Below, piece by piece: positions 33,975 through 42,171 of a DNA stretch of 64,000 bases. Position 1 is the first letter of the stretch. Each line of letters begins with the position of its first letter. The position numbers and the translations under genes were made by a program. The notes below the pieces were generated by a model, which searched no databases, was not told where the DNA came from, and worked only from the letters and a program-made list of their open reading frames with translations. The stretch is from CAKXIK01 sp050947015. GTDB lineage: Bacteria > Bacillota > Clostridia > Oscillospirales > Acutalibacteraceae. The stretch covers positions 62,001-126,000 of the forward strand of contig JBMNVT010000001.1 of assembly GCA_050947015.1 (NCBI GenBank), in the 5' to 3' direction.

Positions 33975-34700
33975 ATGGCAGCATATGAGGATGCATTGAA
34001 AAAGCAGTACGAGCAGCAGCTACAGGCCAATAGGAATGCGGTTGAAGGTTCGGTTCGTCAGGCTGAAAGCGCGTTGGCACAGTATGCGCAGCAGCGGGAA
34101 AACGGCGCGCGGCAGGCGTATGTTCGGATGAAACAGGCCGAAGCGGAGCTGAAGGATCGACTGGCGGAAACCGGAATCAATGGTGGAGCAAGCGAAACGG
34201 CTCAGCTGAGGTTGAAAACACAGTACGGCAGCGATATTTCCGCACTGAATGCCGCATATCAGAATTCTGCAAATCAGGTGCGGCAGCAGGTAAACGCTCT
34301 GCGGATGCAGGGGCAAAAACAGGAGGCGGAGGTGCGTGCGGATTATTATGCAAAGCTGGCACAGATGAGCCTGCAGCTGCAGCAGGCGGAGGCTGCGGCA
34401 AAAGCGCAGGCAGCCAAAGCGGCGGTCAGGCGCGTGAGCACATCGGTAGCAGCTTCCAACGGACGAGAGAAAAAAAGCGTGCAGGAGCAGATTGCACAAA
34501 GCAAGAAAAAATCCGCAAAAAAAGCGGCGGCTCAAAAGCAGCAGTCCGTTGCAGCCTATGTTACGGTGGACGGTGTGAAAATGACCCGTCAGGAGCTGGA
34601 ACAACGGCTGGAAAGCGGCAGTGTGGAGCAGGACGAGCGCGGCAATTACCGTTTTTCGTACCAGAGGTACCCATACTGGCGGCACATGACGGCTCAATAA
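33975..34700 (+). CDS. coiled-coil protein, possible virion-internal or ejection protein
   Basis: 241 residues, Ala/Gln/Lys-rich, almost wholly helical (about 1-165 as long coiled coils), then a Lys/Ala-rich basic stretch (QSKKKSAKKAAAQKQQ) and a C-terminal beta part ending YPYWRHMTAQ. Similar small Gln-rich coiled-coil proteins are found at the ends of clostridial phage blocks. The basic segment may bind DNA. GGAAAGGAAA supports the ATG. Function unknown. Confidence 0.6.
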   Translation: MAAYEDALKKQYEQQLQANRNAVEGSVRQAESALAQYAQQRENGARQAYVRMKQAEAELKDRLAETGINGGASETAQLRLKTQYGSDISALNAAYQNSANQVRQQVNALRMQGQKQEAEVRADYYAKLAQMSLQLQQAEAAAKAQAAKAAVRRVSTSVAASNGREKKSVQEQIAQSKKKSAKKAAAQKQQSVAAYVTVDGVKMTRQELEQRLESGSVEQDERGNYRFSYQRYPYWRHMTAQ

Positions 34701-34728
34701 TCGGATTTGGCGTTCAACCCACAGAGAA

Positions 34729-34773
34729 AAAACACCTCCTGCTGCAGAATGAAGCTGCGACAGGAGGTGTTTT
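34729..34773. terminator. bidirectional terminator closing the phage island
   Basis: AAAACACCTCCTG (34729-34741) pairs with CAGGAGGTGTTTT (34761-34773), and GCTGC/GCAGC-type pairing in the loop adds stability. It also ends the converging SPFH operon. Confidence 0.8.
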
Positions 34774-34845
34774 CATGTTTGAAAAATCTGAAAAGACGGG
34801 AATATGGCGTGCCAAAGAACGCTCTTTGGAAATGCAAAGAGAAAA

Positions 34846-36150
34846 TCAGTTCCCGGCTTTGTCGTTGTCGTCAAAGGGATCGCCGCACTGCGGGCAGAAC
34901 TTGGGCGGGTTCTTCGGGTCTTCTGGTTCCCAGCCGCACTTGTCGCAGCGATAGGTCGGAACACCGTCGGGCTTTTTCTTGCCGCATTCGCTGCAGAATT
35001 TGCCTTTGTTCAGTGTGCCGCATTCGCAGGTCCAACCGTTTTCGTCGGCGGGTTTTGGTTTTCCGCATTCCATGCAGAATTTACCGGTGTTTCCGGTTTT
35101 GCCGCAGGCGCATACCCAGCTGTTTTCGGCAGCCGGGGCAGCCGGAGCTGCGGGCTGCTGCCCGTTGTTCATGCCAAAAAACTGTGCTGCGTTTGCACCA
35201 CCGGCCTGTTGTGCAAAGCCCATGCCCATAAACCCGGTCATCGAGCCGGCGCTGTTGCCTGCGGCGGTTTCCATCGCGTTGGCCTGTGCGGTTCCAAGGC
35301 GGGCGCCCATCATTTGAGAGCTGGTATAGACACGGGATTCCTGAAATGCGGCAATTTTCTTTGCGCTGGCGTCGTCCGGTTTAACCGAGGCGACAGCAAA
35401 CGCCTGAATGGAGATTCCGCGTTTTTCCACCCAATCCGCGGTAAGTTCCTTGTTCAGCTCGTCACAAATATCGCCGGTGAAGAGCGGAAGCTGATCGTAA
35501 GGAATCTTTTTCAGCGCAACACGGCCAAGCGCAGGCTGAATGGCGGTCTGAACCTCGGCCTTCAGCTGACTGTCAATCTTGTCACGCGTATACTGATATT
35601 CCACATTTCCGCACACATTGGCGTAAAACATCAGCGGGTCGGTGATTTTGTAGGAATATTCGCCGTAAGCGCTCAGCTTCATGGAGAAGTTGAATTCACT
35701 GTCGCGGAACGGGACATCGCCGACACCCCATTTGTTGCCAAGGATCTCTTTGGTATTGATGTAATAAACATACTGCTGCGAAAGCACCTGACCGCCGGCG
35801 GTAAAGCGCTTGCCAACCTGTTTGAAGCTCTCGCCCAACCCTTTAAAGCCGCCGCTGAGCATGGAAGGTTGCGTGCCGGTGTTATAAGTATATTGGCCTG
35901 GCTCTGCGCAGAAATCCACAACCTTGCCGTTTTCAACGATCATCATGAACTGACCGTCGGCAACGTCCACCCGGGAACCGTCGGTAATGACATTGTCGCC
36001 GCTTTTTGTGTTGGAACTGCCGGAGGTGATATATTTTTCACCCTTCTGGCAGATGACATTGACGGGCAGCGCGTCGCACTTGATATAGTCCACCCACTGG
36101 TCGGCCAGTACATTTTTGCCCGCGTTGATAATAGCTTTGATAAGTCCCAT
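34846..36150 (-). CDS. SPFH-domain protein with C-terminal zinc ribbons (YdjI-like)
   Basis: 434 residues. The N-terminal SPFH-type domain (about 20-290: KGEKYITSGSSNTKSGDNVI, FRDSEFNFSMKLSAYGEYSY) forms membrane-associated rings. A Gly/Met/Ala-rich linker follows, then three zinc-ribbon-like Cys pairs (CACGKTGNTGKFCMECG, CECGTLNKGKFCSECG, CDKCGWEPEDPKNPPKFCPQCG). B. subtilis YdjI has the same plan and works with PspA-type membrane-stress proteins. It is the last gene of a three-gene operon. AAAGGAGT precedes the ATG. Confidence 0.85.
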   Translation of the reverse strand: MGLIKAIINAGKNVLADQWVDYIKCDALPVNVICQKGEKYITSGSSNTKSGDNVITDGSRVDVADGQFMMIVENGKVVDFCAEPGQYTYNTGTQPSMLSGGFKGLGESFKQVGKRFTAGGQVLSQQYVYYINTKEILGNKWGVGDVPFRDSEFNFSMKLSAYGEYSYKITDPLMFYANVCGNVEYQYTRDKIDSQLKAEVQTAIQPALGRVALKKIPYDQLPLFTGDICDELNKELTADWVEKRGISIQAFAVASVKPDDASAKKIAAFQESRVYTSSQMMGARLGTAQANAMETAAGNSAGSMTGFMGMGFAQQAGGANAAQFFGMNNGQQPAAPAAPAAENSWVCACGKTGNTGKFCMECGKPKPADENGWTCECGTLNKGKFCSECGKKKPDGVPTYRCDKCGWEPEDPKNPPKFCPQCGDPFDDNDKAGN

Positions 36151-36180
36151 GATCTACAACTCCTTTTCAACTGTATGAAT

Positions 36181-36888
36181 TCAAAGAACCGCAAGATTGG
36201 TAAACTGCCAGGTTTGCCGGATGATTTCGGCCAAACCGGTACCGCAATAAGCGCAAACCTTACTGCCAAGGGCAGAAACCGGCGCACCGCAATGGGGGCA
36301 CCGCAGCTGCTGCGCCTGTTCTTCGCCCTCAGCCTGCAGGTAACGGGTATACGCAAGCTCATACTTGGCCTGATGCTTGCGGCCGTTTTCGTCCAGATAT
36401 TCAAAGGCTGTCTGAAACAGAATGGTGCAGTCGTGCCCGTTTTTCAGGTAGCGCGCCATTGTGGTGTTGTGAAACCGCAGCCGGTCAAATGCGGGGCGTT
36501 TGTTTGCTTTGCGGCTGTCTTCGGCGCGGCTCTGTGCCAGCGCAGCAAGCTTTCCGGGGTAGTGTTCGCAAAAACCGGCCGTATCGCCGCTTTCCACCGC
36601 AGAAAGAAAATCGGTGACGCAGTGTTCCACATAGCTTTTGGCCAGAGGCAGGTTGAAATCCGGAAAATCCCGCATCACGCGGTCGGCGTAGATGGCATCG
36701 CCGCCGGAAAGAGAGCGCGGTGTGTTGTCGGCTTCCTTTTGCGCCCGGCTGAGTCCCTGCAAAATATCTGGCGTGCCGAACGCCTGACTGCTGAACCGGC
36801 GGATCTTTTCGCGCAGAACGGCAAACAGGATAAGCCCGAGCAGCACAATGCCCAATAGAATTGCAGCAAAAACAACCCATCCGTTCAT
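36181..36888 (-). CDS. single-pass membrane protein with Tim44-like part and zinc ribbon
   Basis: 235 residues: an N-terminal membrane helix (WVVFAAILLGIVLLGLILFAV), a soluble domain (about 70-190) resembling the Tim44/NTF2-like fold (DFNLPLAKSYVEHCVTDFLS), and a C-terminal ribbon CPHCG/CAYCG. AAAGGAGG precedes the ATG. It lies between two related genes and shares its ribbon with them, so it probably interacts with the SPFH protein at the membrane. Confidence 0.7.
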   Translation of the reverse strand: MNGWVVFAAILLGIVLLGLILFAVLREKIRRFSSQAFGTPDILQGLSRAQKEADNTPRSLSGGDAIYADRVMRDFPDFNLPLAKSYVEHCVTDFLSAVESGDTAGFCEHYPGKLAALAQSRAEDSRKANKRPAFDRLRFHNTTMARYLKNGHDCTILFQTAFEYLDENGRKHQAKYELAYTRYLQAEGEEQAQQLRCPHCGAPVSALGSKVCAYCGTGLAEIIRQTWQFTNLAVL

Positions 36889-36928
36889 TGGCTCATCCTC
36901 CTTTCGCCTTGTGCGGTTTTCTTTGGGG

Positions 36929-37942
36929 TTATGCCTGCGGATTTTGATGATTGTTCTGCTGATCCATCAGAATAACGCCGCGTTCATCGATAACTGTATT
37001 GGGCTTCACGCCGTCCAGCGAAGAGAGTACCCAGTCGTGCTCGCCGGTTGTGATGATAAAGTCACAATATTCGCAGCGGCCGGCGCTTGTAACGGAAACC
37101 GGCGCGCCGCAGTGCGGGCAGGAAACCGTGCTGTGGTTGCTTTTTGCCGGGTCCGTCTGAACGCCGGTTTTGCGCGTGTAGGTCAGCAGGTAATTGAGGA
37201 AATAATCGCGGTTCGGGTCTCCCTTTACCACGTTCTTTGTTTTTTCGTCGATGATGTAGTCCGTCATGCGGGTTTCCATATAAACGGTCAGGTATTCATA
37301 CTGCGCGTCGCGCTGATAGCGATGCAGGTAAGCCTGACGCACATTGACGCGGCCAATGATGTTGATGCGGCCTGTGTTGATATACTCCTGCAGCTGCATT
37401 TCGTGCTGGCGGAACAGCTCTTCCTTTTCAAACGGACGGATCTTTGCCCAATCGCGTTCCGTCCAGGCTTGCTGCAGCGTAATAAACACCTCGTTGCCCC
37501 AATTGATAAAGGCATCACGGCTGAAATTCGGGTCAATGGCCTGAATTGCCGGAACAATTTCGGCTTCGTGGTTGCCGGGTGTGCGCGCAGGGCGGGCCGG
37601 CGCAGCGGAGAAGGTGCCTTTGCGTTTGTTGCCGCGGGCGGCGATGAAGATGATGACGGCGACGATTACCAGAGCGATCACCACTTCGCCGGGGCTGGAA
37701 TTTCCGCCGGAGGAGCTGCTGCTGTAATCATCGCTTCCCCAATCGGTTCCCCAGTCGGTGCCGCCGCCCCAATCTCCTCCACCTCCGGTATCGTAATCGT
37801 TGTTGTTGCCGACATCGACGGGCGAGATGGTGACGGCGCCGCGCAGGATCACTGCCGGAGCTGCCGTGCAGACGGAAGCTGTTGCAAAGAGCACCGTGGC
37901 GAGCGTCAATGCAGCAGCGAGTGCTGAAAGTCTTCTTTTCAA
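36929..37942 (-). CDS. secreted-start Tim44-like zinc-ribbon membrane protein
   Basis: 337 residues from TTG 37942 (GGGGG upstream). Signal-like N terminus, a Gly/Ser/Asp/Trp-rich low-complexity stretch (about 45-85), a membrane helix (VVIALVIVAVIIFIAA), a Tim44-like soluble domain and a ribbon CPHCG/CEYCD. The low-complexity part would be outside and the rest inside. It is the first gene of the operon. A candidate promoter on the minus strand is TAGACT with TAAAAT, 17 bp apart, near 38060-38090. Confidence 0.7.
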   Translation of the reverse strand: MKRRLSALAAALTLATVLFATASVCTAAPAVILRGAVTISPVDVGNNNDYDTGGGGDWGGGTDWGTDWGSDDYSSSSSGGNSSPGEVVIALVIVAVIIFIAARGNKRKGTFSAAPARPARTPGNHEAEIVPAIQAIDPNFSRDAFINWGNEVFITLQQAWTERDWAKIRPFEKEELFRQHEMQLQEYINTGRINIIGRVNVRQAYLHRYQRDAQYEYLTVYMETRMTDYIIDEKTKNVVKGDPNRDYFLNYLLTYTRKTGVQTDPAKSNHSTVSCPHCGAPVSVTSAGRCEYCDFIITTGEHDWVLSSLDGVKPNTVIDERGVILMDQQNNHQNPQA

Positions 37943-38103
37943 AATGGTATCCCCCTGTTTTCAGAATCGGTTCGCCGAAAACAAAGCCGCTGGCTGTGTT
38001 GAAACTGCAAAGCCCGTTTCGGCCGCTAATGGAGCCGGGAGTGTGAAATTATCTTTATTTTATCGCGTTTTAAAATGCAAGTCTATTCTTTTTTTCGCAA
38101 ATT

Positions 38104-38943
38104 TTATTTTTTTTCGCTCTTTTTCTGCCGTTTTTCAGTCTTGCGCCGCGCGGCGGCAGAGGCGACGGCCTTGCGGATTTCAGCAAGCGTTCCGCGCTGT
38201 CGGACAGAATCCATGCGCGGGAATGCGCTCATCAGGCGGCGGGCAGTAAAAGCGTGCTCTTCTTCCAGCTGGTGCAGGCGGCGTTCCGCATGCTCTGTTT
38301 CAATCCGTGCGCGCAGGCGTTCCTCCCGAAGCTGCCCGGAGCTGTTTTCCAGCGCGGTTTTCAGCTGTGCTGCGGAAGCCTCTGCTTTGCGCCGGAGGTC
38401 GTCGCGCAGCTGAGCAATCTGCTGCAGGCGTCCATTCAGCGCGAGCACCGAACGAACGGAAACAAAGCAGTCGACGCCCAACAGGGCGGCAATCGCGCCG
38501 GAGCAGAAGAACAGAGCAGGCACGGAAAGCGCCTGAATGTTTCCACTGACCCAGGGATCCACCACATGGACGGCAAAAACGCAGAGCAAACCGAAAAGCG
38601 TGGAATTTAACAGGCAAATGCGCCCGTGCAGGTTGAATTTCCGTTTGGAATAATCCCACCAGGAAAGATGAAACAGCTTTTCCAACAGAACGGAGGTGAG
38701 GTATTCCAGTGCGCTGGTCAGCAGCATGCCGCCGAAAAAGGTGAACAAAATATGTTTGCCCAGCGGTCTCAGCGCGTGAAAAACGATTACCGCGCCAAAC
38801 CCGTAAACAGGGCAAACCGGCCCGTTCAAAAAACCGCGGTTGATAAATTTGCCGGCCGGAACCGAGCAATAGACACATTCGCAGCACCATCCGAAAAATG
38901 CGTAAACAATAAAAGTAAGAAACAACCGGAGAACGGCTTCCAT
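38104..38943 (-). CDS. CmpB-type membrane protein with cytoplasmic coiled coil
   Basis: 279 residues from ATG 38943 (GGAAGATG upstream). The first 150 residues carry membrane helices and the family signature WWDYS with GRICLLNSTLFG (putative ABC-transporter type IV, CmpB). The remaining part is a long charged coiled coil (LQQIAQLRDDLRRKAEASAA and following) ending in a Lys/Arg tail. Function of the family is unknown. Confidence 0.8.
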   Translation of the reverse strand: MEAVLRLFLTFIVYAFFGWCCECVYCSVPAGKFINRGFLNGPVCPVYGFGAVIVFHALRPLGKHILFTFFGGMLLTSALEYLTSVLLEKLFHLSWWDYSKRKFNLHGRICLLNSTLFGLLCVFAVHVVDPWVSGNIQALSVPALFFCSGAIAALLGVDCFVSVRSVLALNGRLQQIAQLRDDLRRKAEASAAQLKTALENSSGQLREERLRARIETEHAERRLHQLEEEHAFTARRLMSAFPRMDSVRQRGTLAEIRKAVASAAARRKTEKRQKKSEKK

Positions 38944-39055
38944 GCAATCATCTTCCTTTTTGGTCGTATGTCGTATTTTGAAGAGAAGCAGAGAGCTCCC
39001 TGCGTCATATTTTGCGCGCCGCCCCGGCATGAAAAAATGCAGGCGGCTGAAGATT

Positions 39056-39084
39056 ATTATAGTAAATGCGGTAAACACCGTCAA
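39056..39084 (-). promoter_or_regulatory. promoter of CmpB-type gene
   Basis: On the minus strand, TTGACG (39084-39079) and TATAAT (39061-39056), 17 bp apart, lie about 115 nt before the ATG. Confidence 0.65.
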
Positions 39085-39209
39085 GAACGCTTGACAGGCA
39101 TGATACAATAAATATGTCTGTCCTGAAACGGAAACAACTGCTGTGGACAAAGAAAAGTGCCCCGCATGGACGAGGCACGGAATGAAAAAATTCGGAGGAG
39201 CACTGCTTT

Positions 39210-40808
39210 ATGATTACGGTTTCCAATGTGAGTGTCAATTTTGACGGAACTGAACTGTTTTCACACGTGGATCTGAAATTTACCCCCGGCAACTGCTACG
39301 GGATTATCGGCGCGAACGGCGCGGGCAAATCGACGTTTCTCCGCGTTCTTTCGGGCGAGTTGGATTCCACCACCGGCGAGGTGACCTATGGAGAAAAGGA
39401 TCGGCTTTCTGTCCTAAAGCAGGATCATTTTGCCTATAATGAATTTACGGTGCTCGACACGATTATTCAGGGAAATCCGCGCCTTTACGAAATCATGCAG
39501 CAGAAGGACGCGCTTTACGCCAAGGAGGATTTTTCCGAAGCGGACGGCGAGCTTGCCGCCGAGCTAGAGGGTGAATTTGCCGAGCTGAACGGCTGGGATG
39601 CTGAAACCGACGCTGTGCGGCTGTTGGCGGGGCTTGGCGTGGAAAGTGCGCTCCTGACCGAGCGGATGGCTTCCCTGCGCGACAACGACAAAGTCAAGGT
39701 TTTGCTGGCGCAGGCGTTGTTTGGCCAGCCGGATATTATTCTGCTTGACGAACCGACCAATCATCTCGACCTGAAATCGATCGACTGGCTGGAAGAATTT
39801 TTGATCGATTACCCCGGTACGGTGCTGGTGGTTTCGCATGACCGTCGATTCCTCAACGACGTCTGCACGCATATCATCGATATCGATTACACCAAGATCC
39901 GCGATTACGTGGGCAACTACGATTTCTGGTATGAATCGAGCCAGCTGATGCAGCGCATGATCCGGGATCAGAACCGAAAAGCGGAGGACAAAATCCGCGA
40001 GCTGCAGAATTTTATTGCGCGCTTTGCAGCCAATAAATCAAAATCCCGGCAGGCAACCTCGCGCAAAAAGCTGCTTGATAAGCTCACGGTGGAGGAACTT
40101 CCAGCATCCTCGCGCCGGTACCCGTTTGTCGGCTTTTCCATGGATCGCGAGCCGGGCAAGGAGATCCTCACGGTGACGGATCTGAGCGCTTCCGCAGAGG
40201 GGCGTCAGGTGTTCCGCAATGTTTCGTTTCGCGTGAACAAAGGCGATAAAATTGCGCTGATCGCCGAAAATGAAATGGCAGTCACCGCACTGTTCCAGGT
40301 GTTAATGGGGGAGCTTCAGCCGGATTCCGGCAGCATTTCGTGGGGAGTCAGCACCACGCAGTCGTATTTTCCGAAAGATAATTCCGCATATTTTAACGAT
40401 TGCGGGCTTTCCATTCTCGATTGGCTGCGCCAGTATTCCAAAGATACCACCGATACCTATCTGCGCGGATTTTTGGGCAGGATGCTTTTTTCCGGCGAGG
40501 ATGTGTTCAAGCCGGTGAATGTGCTTTCAGGGGGCGAGCGGGTGAGATGCATGCTTTCCCGTATGATGATGTTCGGCTCGAACGTTTTGGTGCTTGACCA
40601 GCCCACCAACCATCTCGATTTGGAATCGATTACGGCGGTCAACAACGGAATGATCGATTTCAAGGGGATTTTGCTGTTTACTTCCCGCGACCATGAATTT
40701 ATCCAGACGATCGCCAACCGCGTGATTGAACTGACACCGGACGGAATGATCGACCGGGCGGGAACGTATGACGAGTATCTGGAATGGAAAGCGGCGCGCG
40801 AAGGCTGA
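39210..40808 (+). CDS. ABC-F family ATPase with one degenerate site
   Basis: 532 residues, two ABC domains joined by a helical linker (about 245-295), the plan of ribosome-binding ABC-F proteins of the YkpA/YbiT type. Domain 1 has Walker A (GANGAGKST, Lys40), Walker B Asp180-Glu181 and His210. Domain 2 has a good signature (LSGG, 439-442). The complementary parts are lost: SLRDND replaces the domain-1 signature (155-160), Val358 replaces the domain-2 Walker A Lys, Gln464 the catalytic Glu and Arg493 the H-loop His. One site should hydrolyse ATP and the other should not. Confidence 0.9.
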   Translation: MITVSNVSVNFDGTELFSHVDLKFTPGNCYGIIGANGAGKSTFLRVLSGELDSTTGEVTYGEKDRLSVLKQDHFAYNEFTVLDTIIQGNPRLYEIMQQKDALYAKEDFSEADGELAAELEGEFAELNGWDAETDAVRLLAGLGVESALLTERMASLRDNDKVKVLLAQALFGQPDIILLDEPTNHLDLKSIDWLEEFLIDYPGTVLVVSHDRRFLNDVCTHIIDIDYTKIRDYVGNYDFWYESSQLMQRMIRDQNRKAEDKIRELQNFIARFAANKSKSRQATSRKKLLDKLTVEELPASSRRYPFVGFSMDREPGKEILTVTDLSASAEGRQVFRNVSFRVNKGDKIALIAENEMAVTALFQVLMGELQPDSGSISWGVSTTQSYFPKDNSAYFNDCGLSILDWLRQYSKDTTDTYLRGFLGRMLFSGEDVFKPVNVLSGGERVRCMLSRMMMFGSNVLVLDQPTNHLDLESITAVNNGMIDFKGILLFTSRDHEFIQTIANRVIELTPDGMIDRAGTYDEYLEWKAAREG

Positions 40809-40817
40809 AAACAAGCC

Positions 40818-41222
40818 TCAGGCGCGGTGCAGACCGCGGAACATCCAGGCGGCCAGCTTCATTGCGGGAATGGTGATCAGCGCCCAGAGAAACGAAAAAA
40901 GCGGACAGATCTGCCCGCGAAAATTACCGCAGCGGTCGGAATAATCCCACACATTGTGCCGCCGGTTAAACAGCAGACCGAAAATCAGCTCAACGCCGGT
41001 GATGACCGCAGAACCCGCCAGACAGCGCAGAAAGGCTCCCGCACGGCGGAGCAGTCCGTTGCAGATTCGCTGAATCAGCAAAAAGCAGGTGCCGCCTGCC
41101 AGAAACATGGAAAAAGTTGTCCGCCCCCGGGAGAGCAGTTCCAAACAGGCGTACATGCCCGCGCCGAACAAAAAAAACAGCAGCGGATGCTTTATTTTTT
41201 TTGAGGATTCCTGGTTTTTCAT
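40818..41222 (-). CDS. short CmpB-type membrane protein
   Basis: 134 residues with four membrane helices and the CmpB signature as VWDYSDRCGNFRGQICPLFS. It is a short relative of the protein at 38104-38943, so two family members flank the ABC-F gene. No cytoplasmic tail. Confidence 0.75.
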   Translation of the reverse strand: MKNQESSKKIKHPLLFFLFGAGMYACLELLSRGRTTFSMFLAGGTCFLLIQRICNGLLRRAGAFLRCLAGSAVITGVELIFGLLFNRRHNVWDYSDRCGNFRGQICPLFSFLWALITIPAMKLAAWMFRGLHRA

Positions 41223-41262
41223 GTGATTCCAACCGTCCTTTTTGATTTTTCTTTATTTTGGA

Positions 41263-41306
41263 CAAAAAGCATACGGAATATCAGCCCCGGCCGGTATTCC
41301 GTATGC
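41263..41306 (-). terminator. terminator of amidase gene
   Basis: GCATACGGAATA (41269-41280) pairs with TATTCCGTATGC (41295-41306). On the minus strand the stem is followed by TTTTTG. Confidence 0.75.
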
Positions 41307-41323
41307 TTGGAAGGATCGGCTGG

Positions 41324-41932
41324 TCAGCCGACCGAGCTGCCGTTGTATTTTCGCCTGAGGTATGCAATGTTTTCCGGGGAGTCCGGCCGATAGCTTCGCC
41401 CGAAATATTCGAGAATTCCTTTGGCGATGGCCACACCGATTTCATAAATATGATCGATGATAAATCGCGCGTCCTCTGGATTGTCGTGAAAGGCGACCTC
41501 CACCAGAACGGCAGGCGCCTTGGTGCGCTTCAATTCATAATATCCCTGTCCGTTAAAAGCCGTATACCCTTCTCGTACACCAAACCCGTCTGTAGGGGAG
41601 ATTGCCAGAAGCTGGTCGTAAATATCGTTTGCAAGTCGCTCACTTTCGGAGCCAAATTTATGAACGTAAACTGTCGGGCCGCGGGCTTTGCCATTTGCCG
41701 AGGCGTTTGAATGGATTGCAACATGAATTTTTGGGGAAATTGCATTGGACTGAGCCACAATTTCCTGCAGCGTCTGTGAAGGGTCGTTGCGCACCAGCGT
41801 TAGTCCGTTGCGGTCCAATTCATATGCCACAACATCCGCAATCTGGTTCATTCGCTGTTCCTCGGTGCCAAAATCGCCGTAACCCACGTTCCAATCCTGA
41901 ACCGAAGGCGAAAGATAAACGTCGGTTGCCAC
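41324..41932 (-). CDS. N-acetylmuramoyl-L-alanine amidase (Amidase_3), cytoplasmic-type start
   Basis: 202 residues from GTG 41932. The zinc-site blocks VAIHSNASANG (His) and VEVAFHDNPED (Glu) are present. The first block reads VYLSPSVQDW instead of the usual DPGHGG, so the first ligand is changed, as in a subgroup of clostridial and phage lysins that begin YLSPS. GTEEQRMN supplies the second Glu. It has no signal peptide, so release would need lysis or another route. It lies outside the phage island. Confidence 0.8.
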   Translation of the reverse strand: MATDVYLSPSVQDWNVGYGDFGTEEQRMNQIADVVAYELDRNGLTLVRNDPSQTLQEIVAQSNAISPKIHVAIHSNASANGKARGPTVYVHKFGSESERLANDIYDQLLAISPTDGFGVREGYTAFNGQGYYELKRTKAPAVLVEVAFHDNPEDARFIIDHIYEIGVAIAKGILEYFGRSYRPDSPENIAYLRRKYNGSSVG

Positions 41933-42171
41933 AGGGCATCACGCATCCTTTCTGTCAGAGGCGTTAAAAATTAGGGGAAGATAAAAGTCTGCCCGCAGCA
42001 TGATATGCCGGCGCGCGGCAAAGGGTTCGGAAGGGAGCGGTTCATTCTTATGGATTGTGACAAAATAGTTGCATTTGTCTTTATGCGTTTTACATCTTGA
42101 ATATTTTGTGCTTTTCGGCTATGATTAAAGAATCGCTTTATGAATTGTGCCGCAGAAATGAAAGGGCAGAG

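Larger units (their letters stand above)
22063..34775 (+). mobile_element. compact phage-derived island, podovirus-like packaging and lysis module
   Basis: About 17 short, tightly packed plus-strand genes in the order DNA-binding/terminase small, TerL, portal, scaffold, capsid, connector, stabilisation-type protein, fibre, lysin, holin. One divergent S24 repressor (21415-22062) controls it and one hairpin closes it (34729-34773). No integrase, excisionase, replication protein, primase, DNA methylase or long-tail tape-measure gene is present, and I found no flanking att-like repeats. It is a remnant or a domesticated particle-forming element. Confidence 0.8.

Noticed and set aside
22063..34775. 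Tailocin or long-tailed phage
   Set aside because: No sheath, tube or tape-measure gene; capsid, portal and scaffold genes are present instead.
34804..36858. A 684-codon open frame antisense to the SPFH operon
   Set aside because: Opposite to two clearly recognised genes, with no ribosome site and no recognisable domain.
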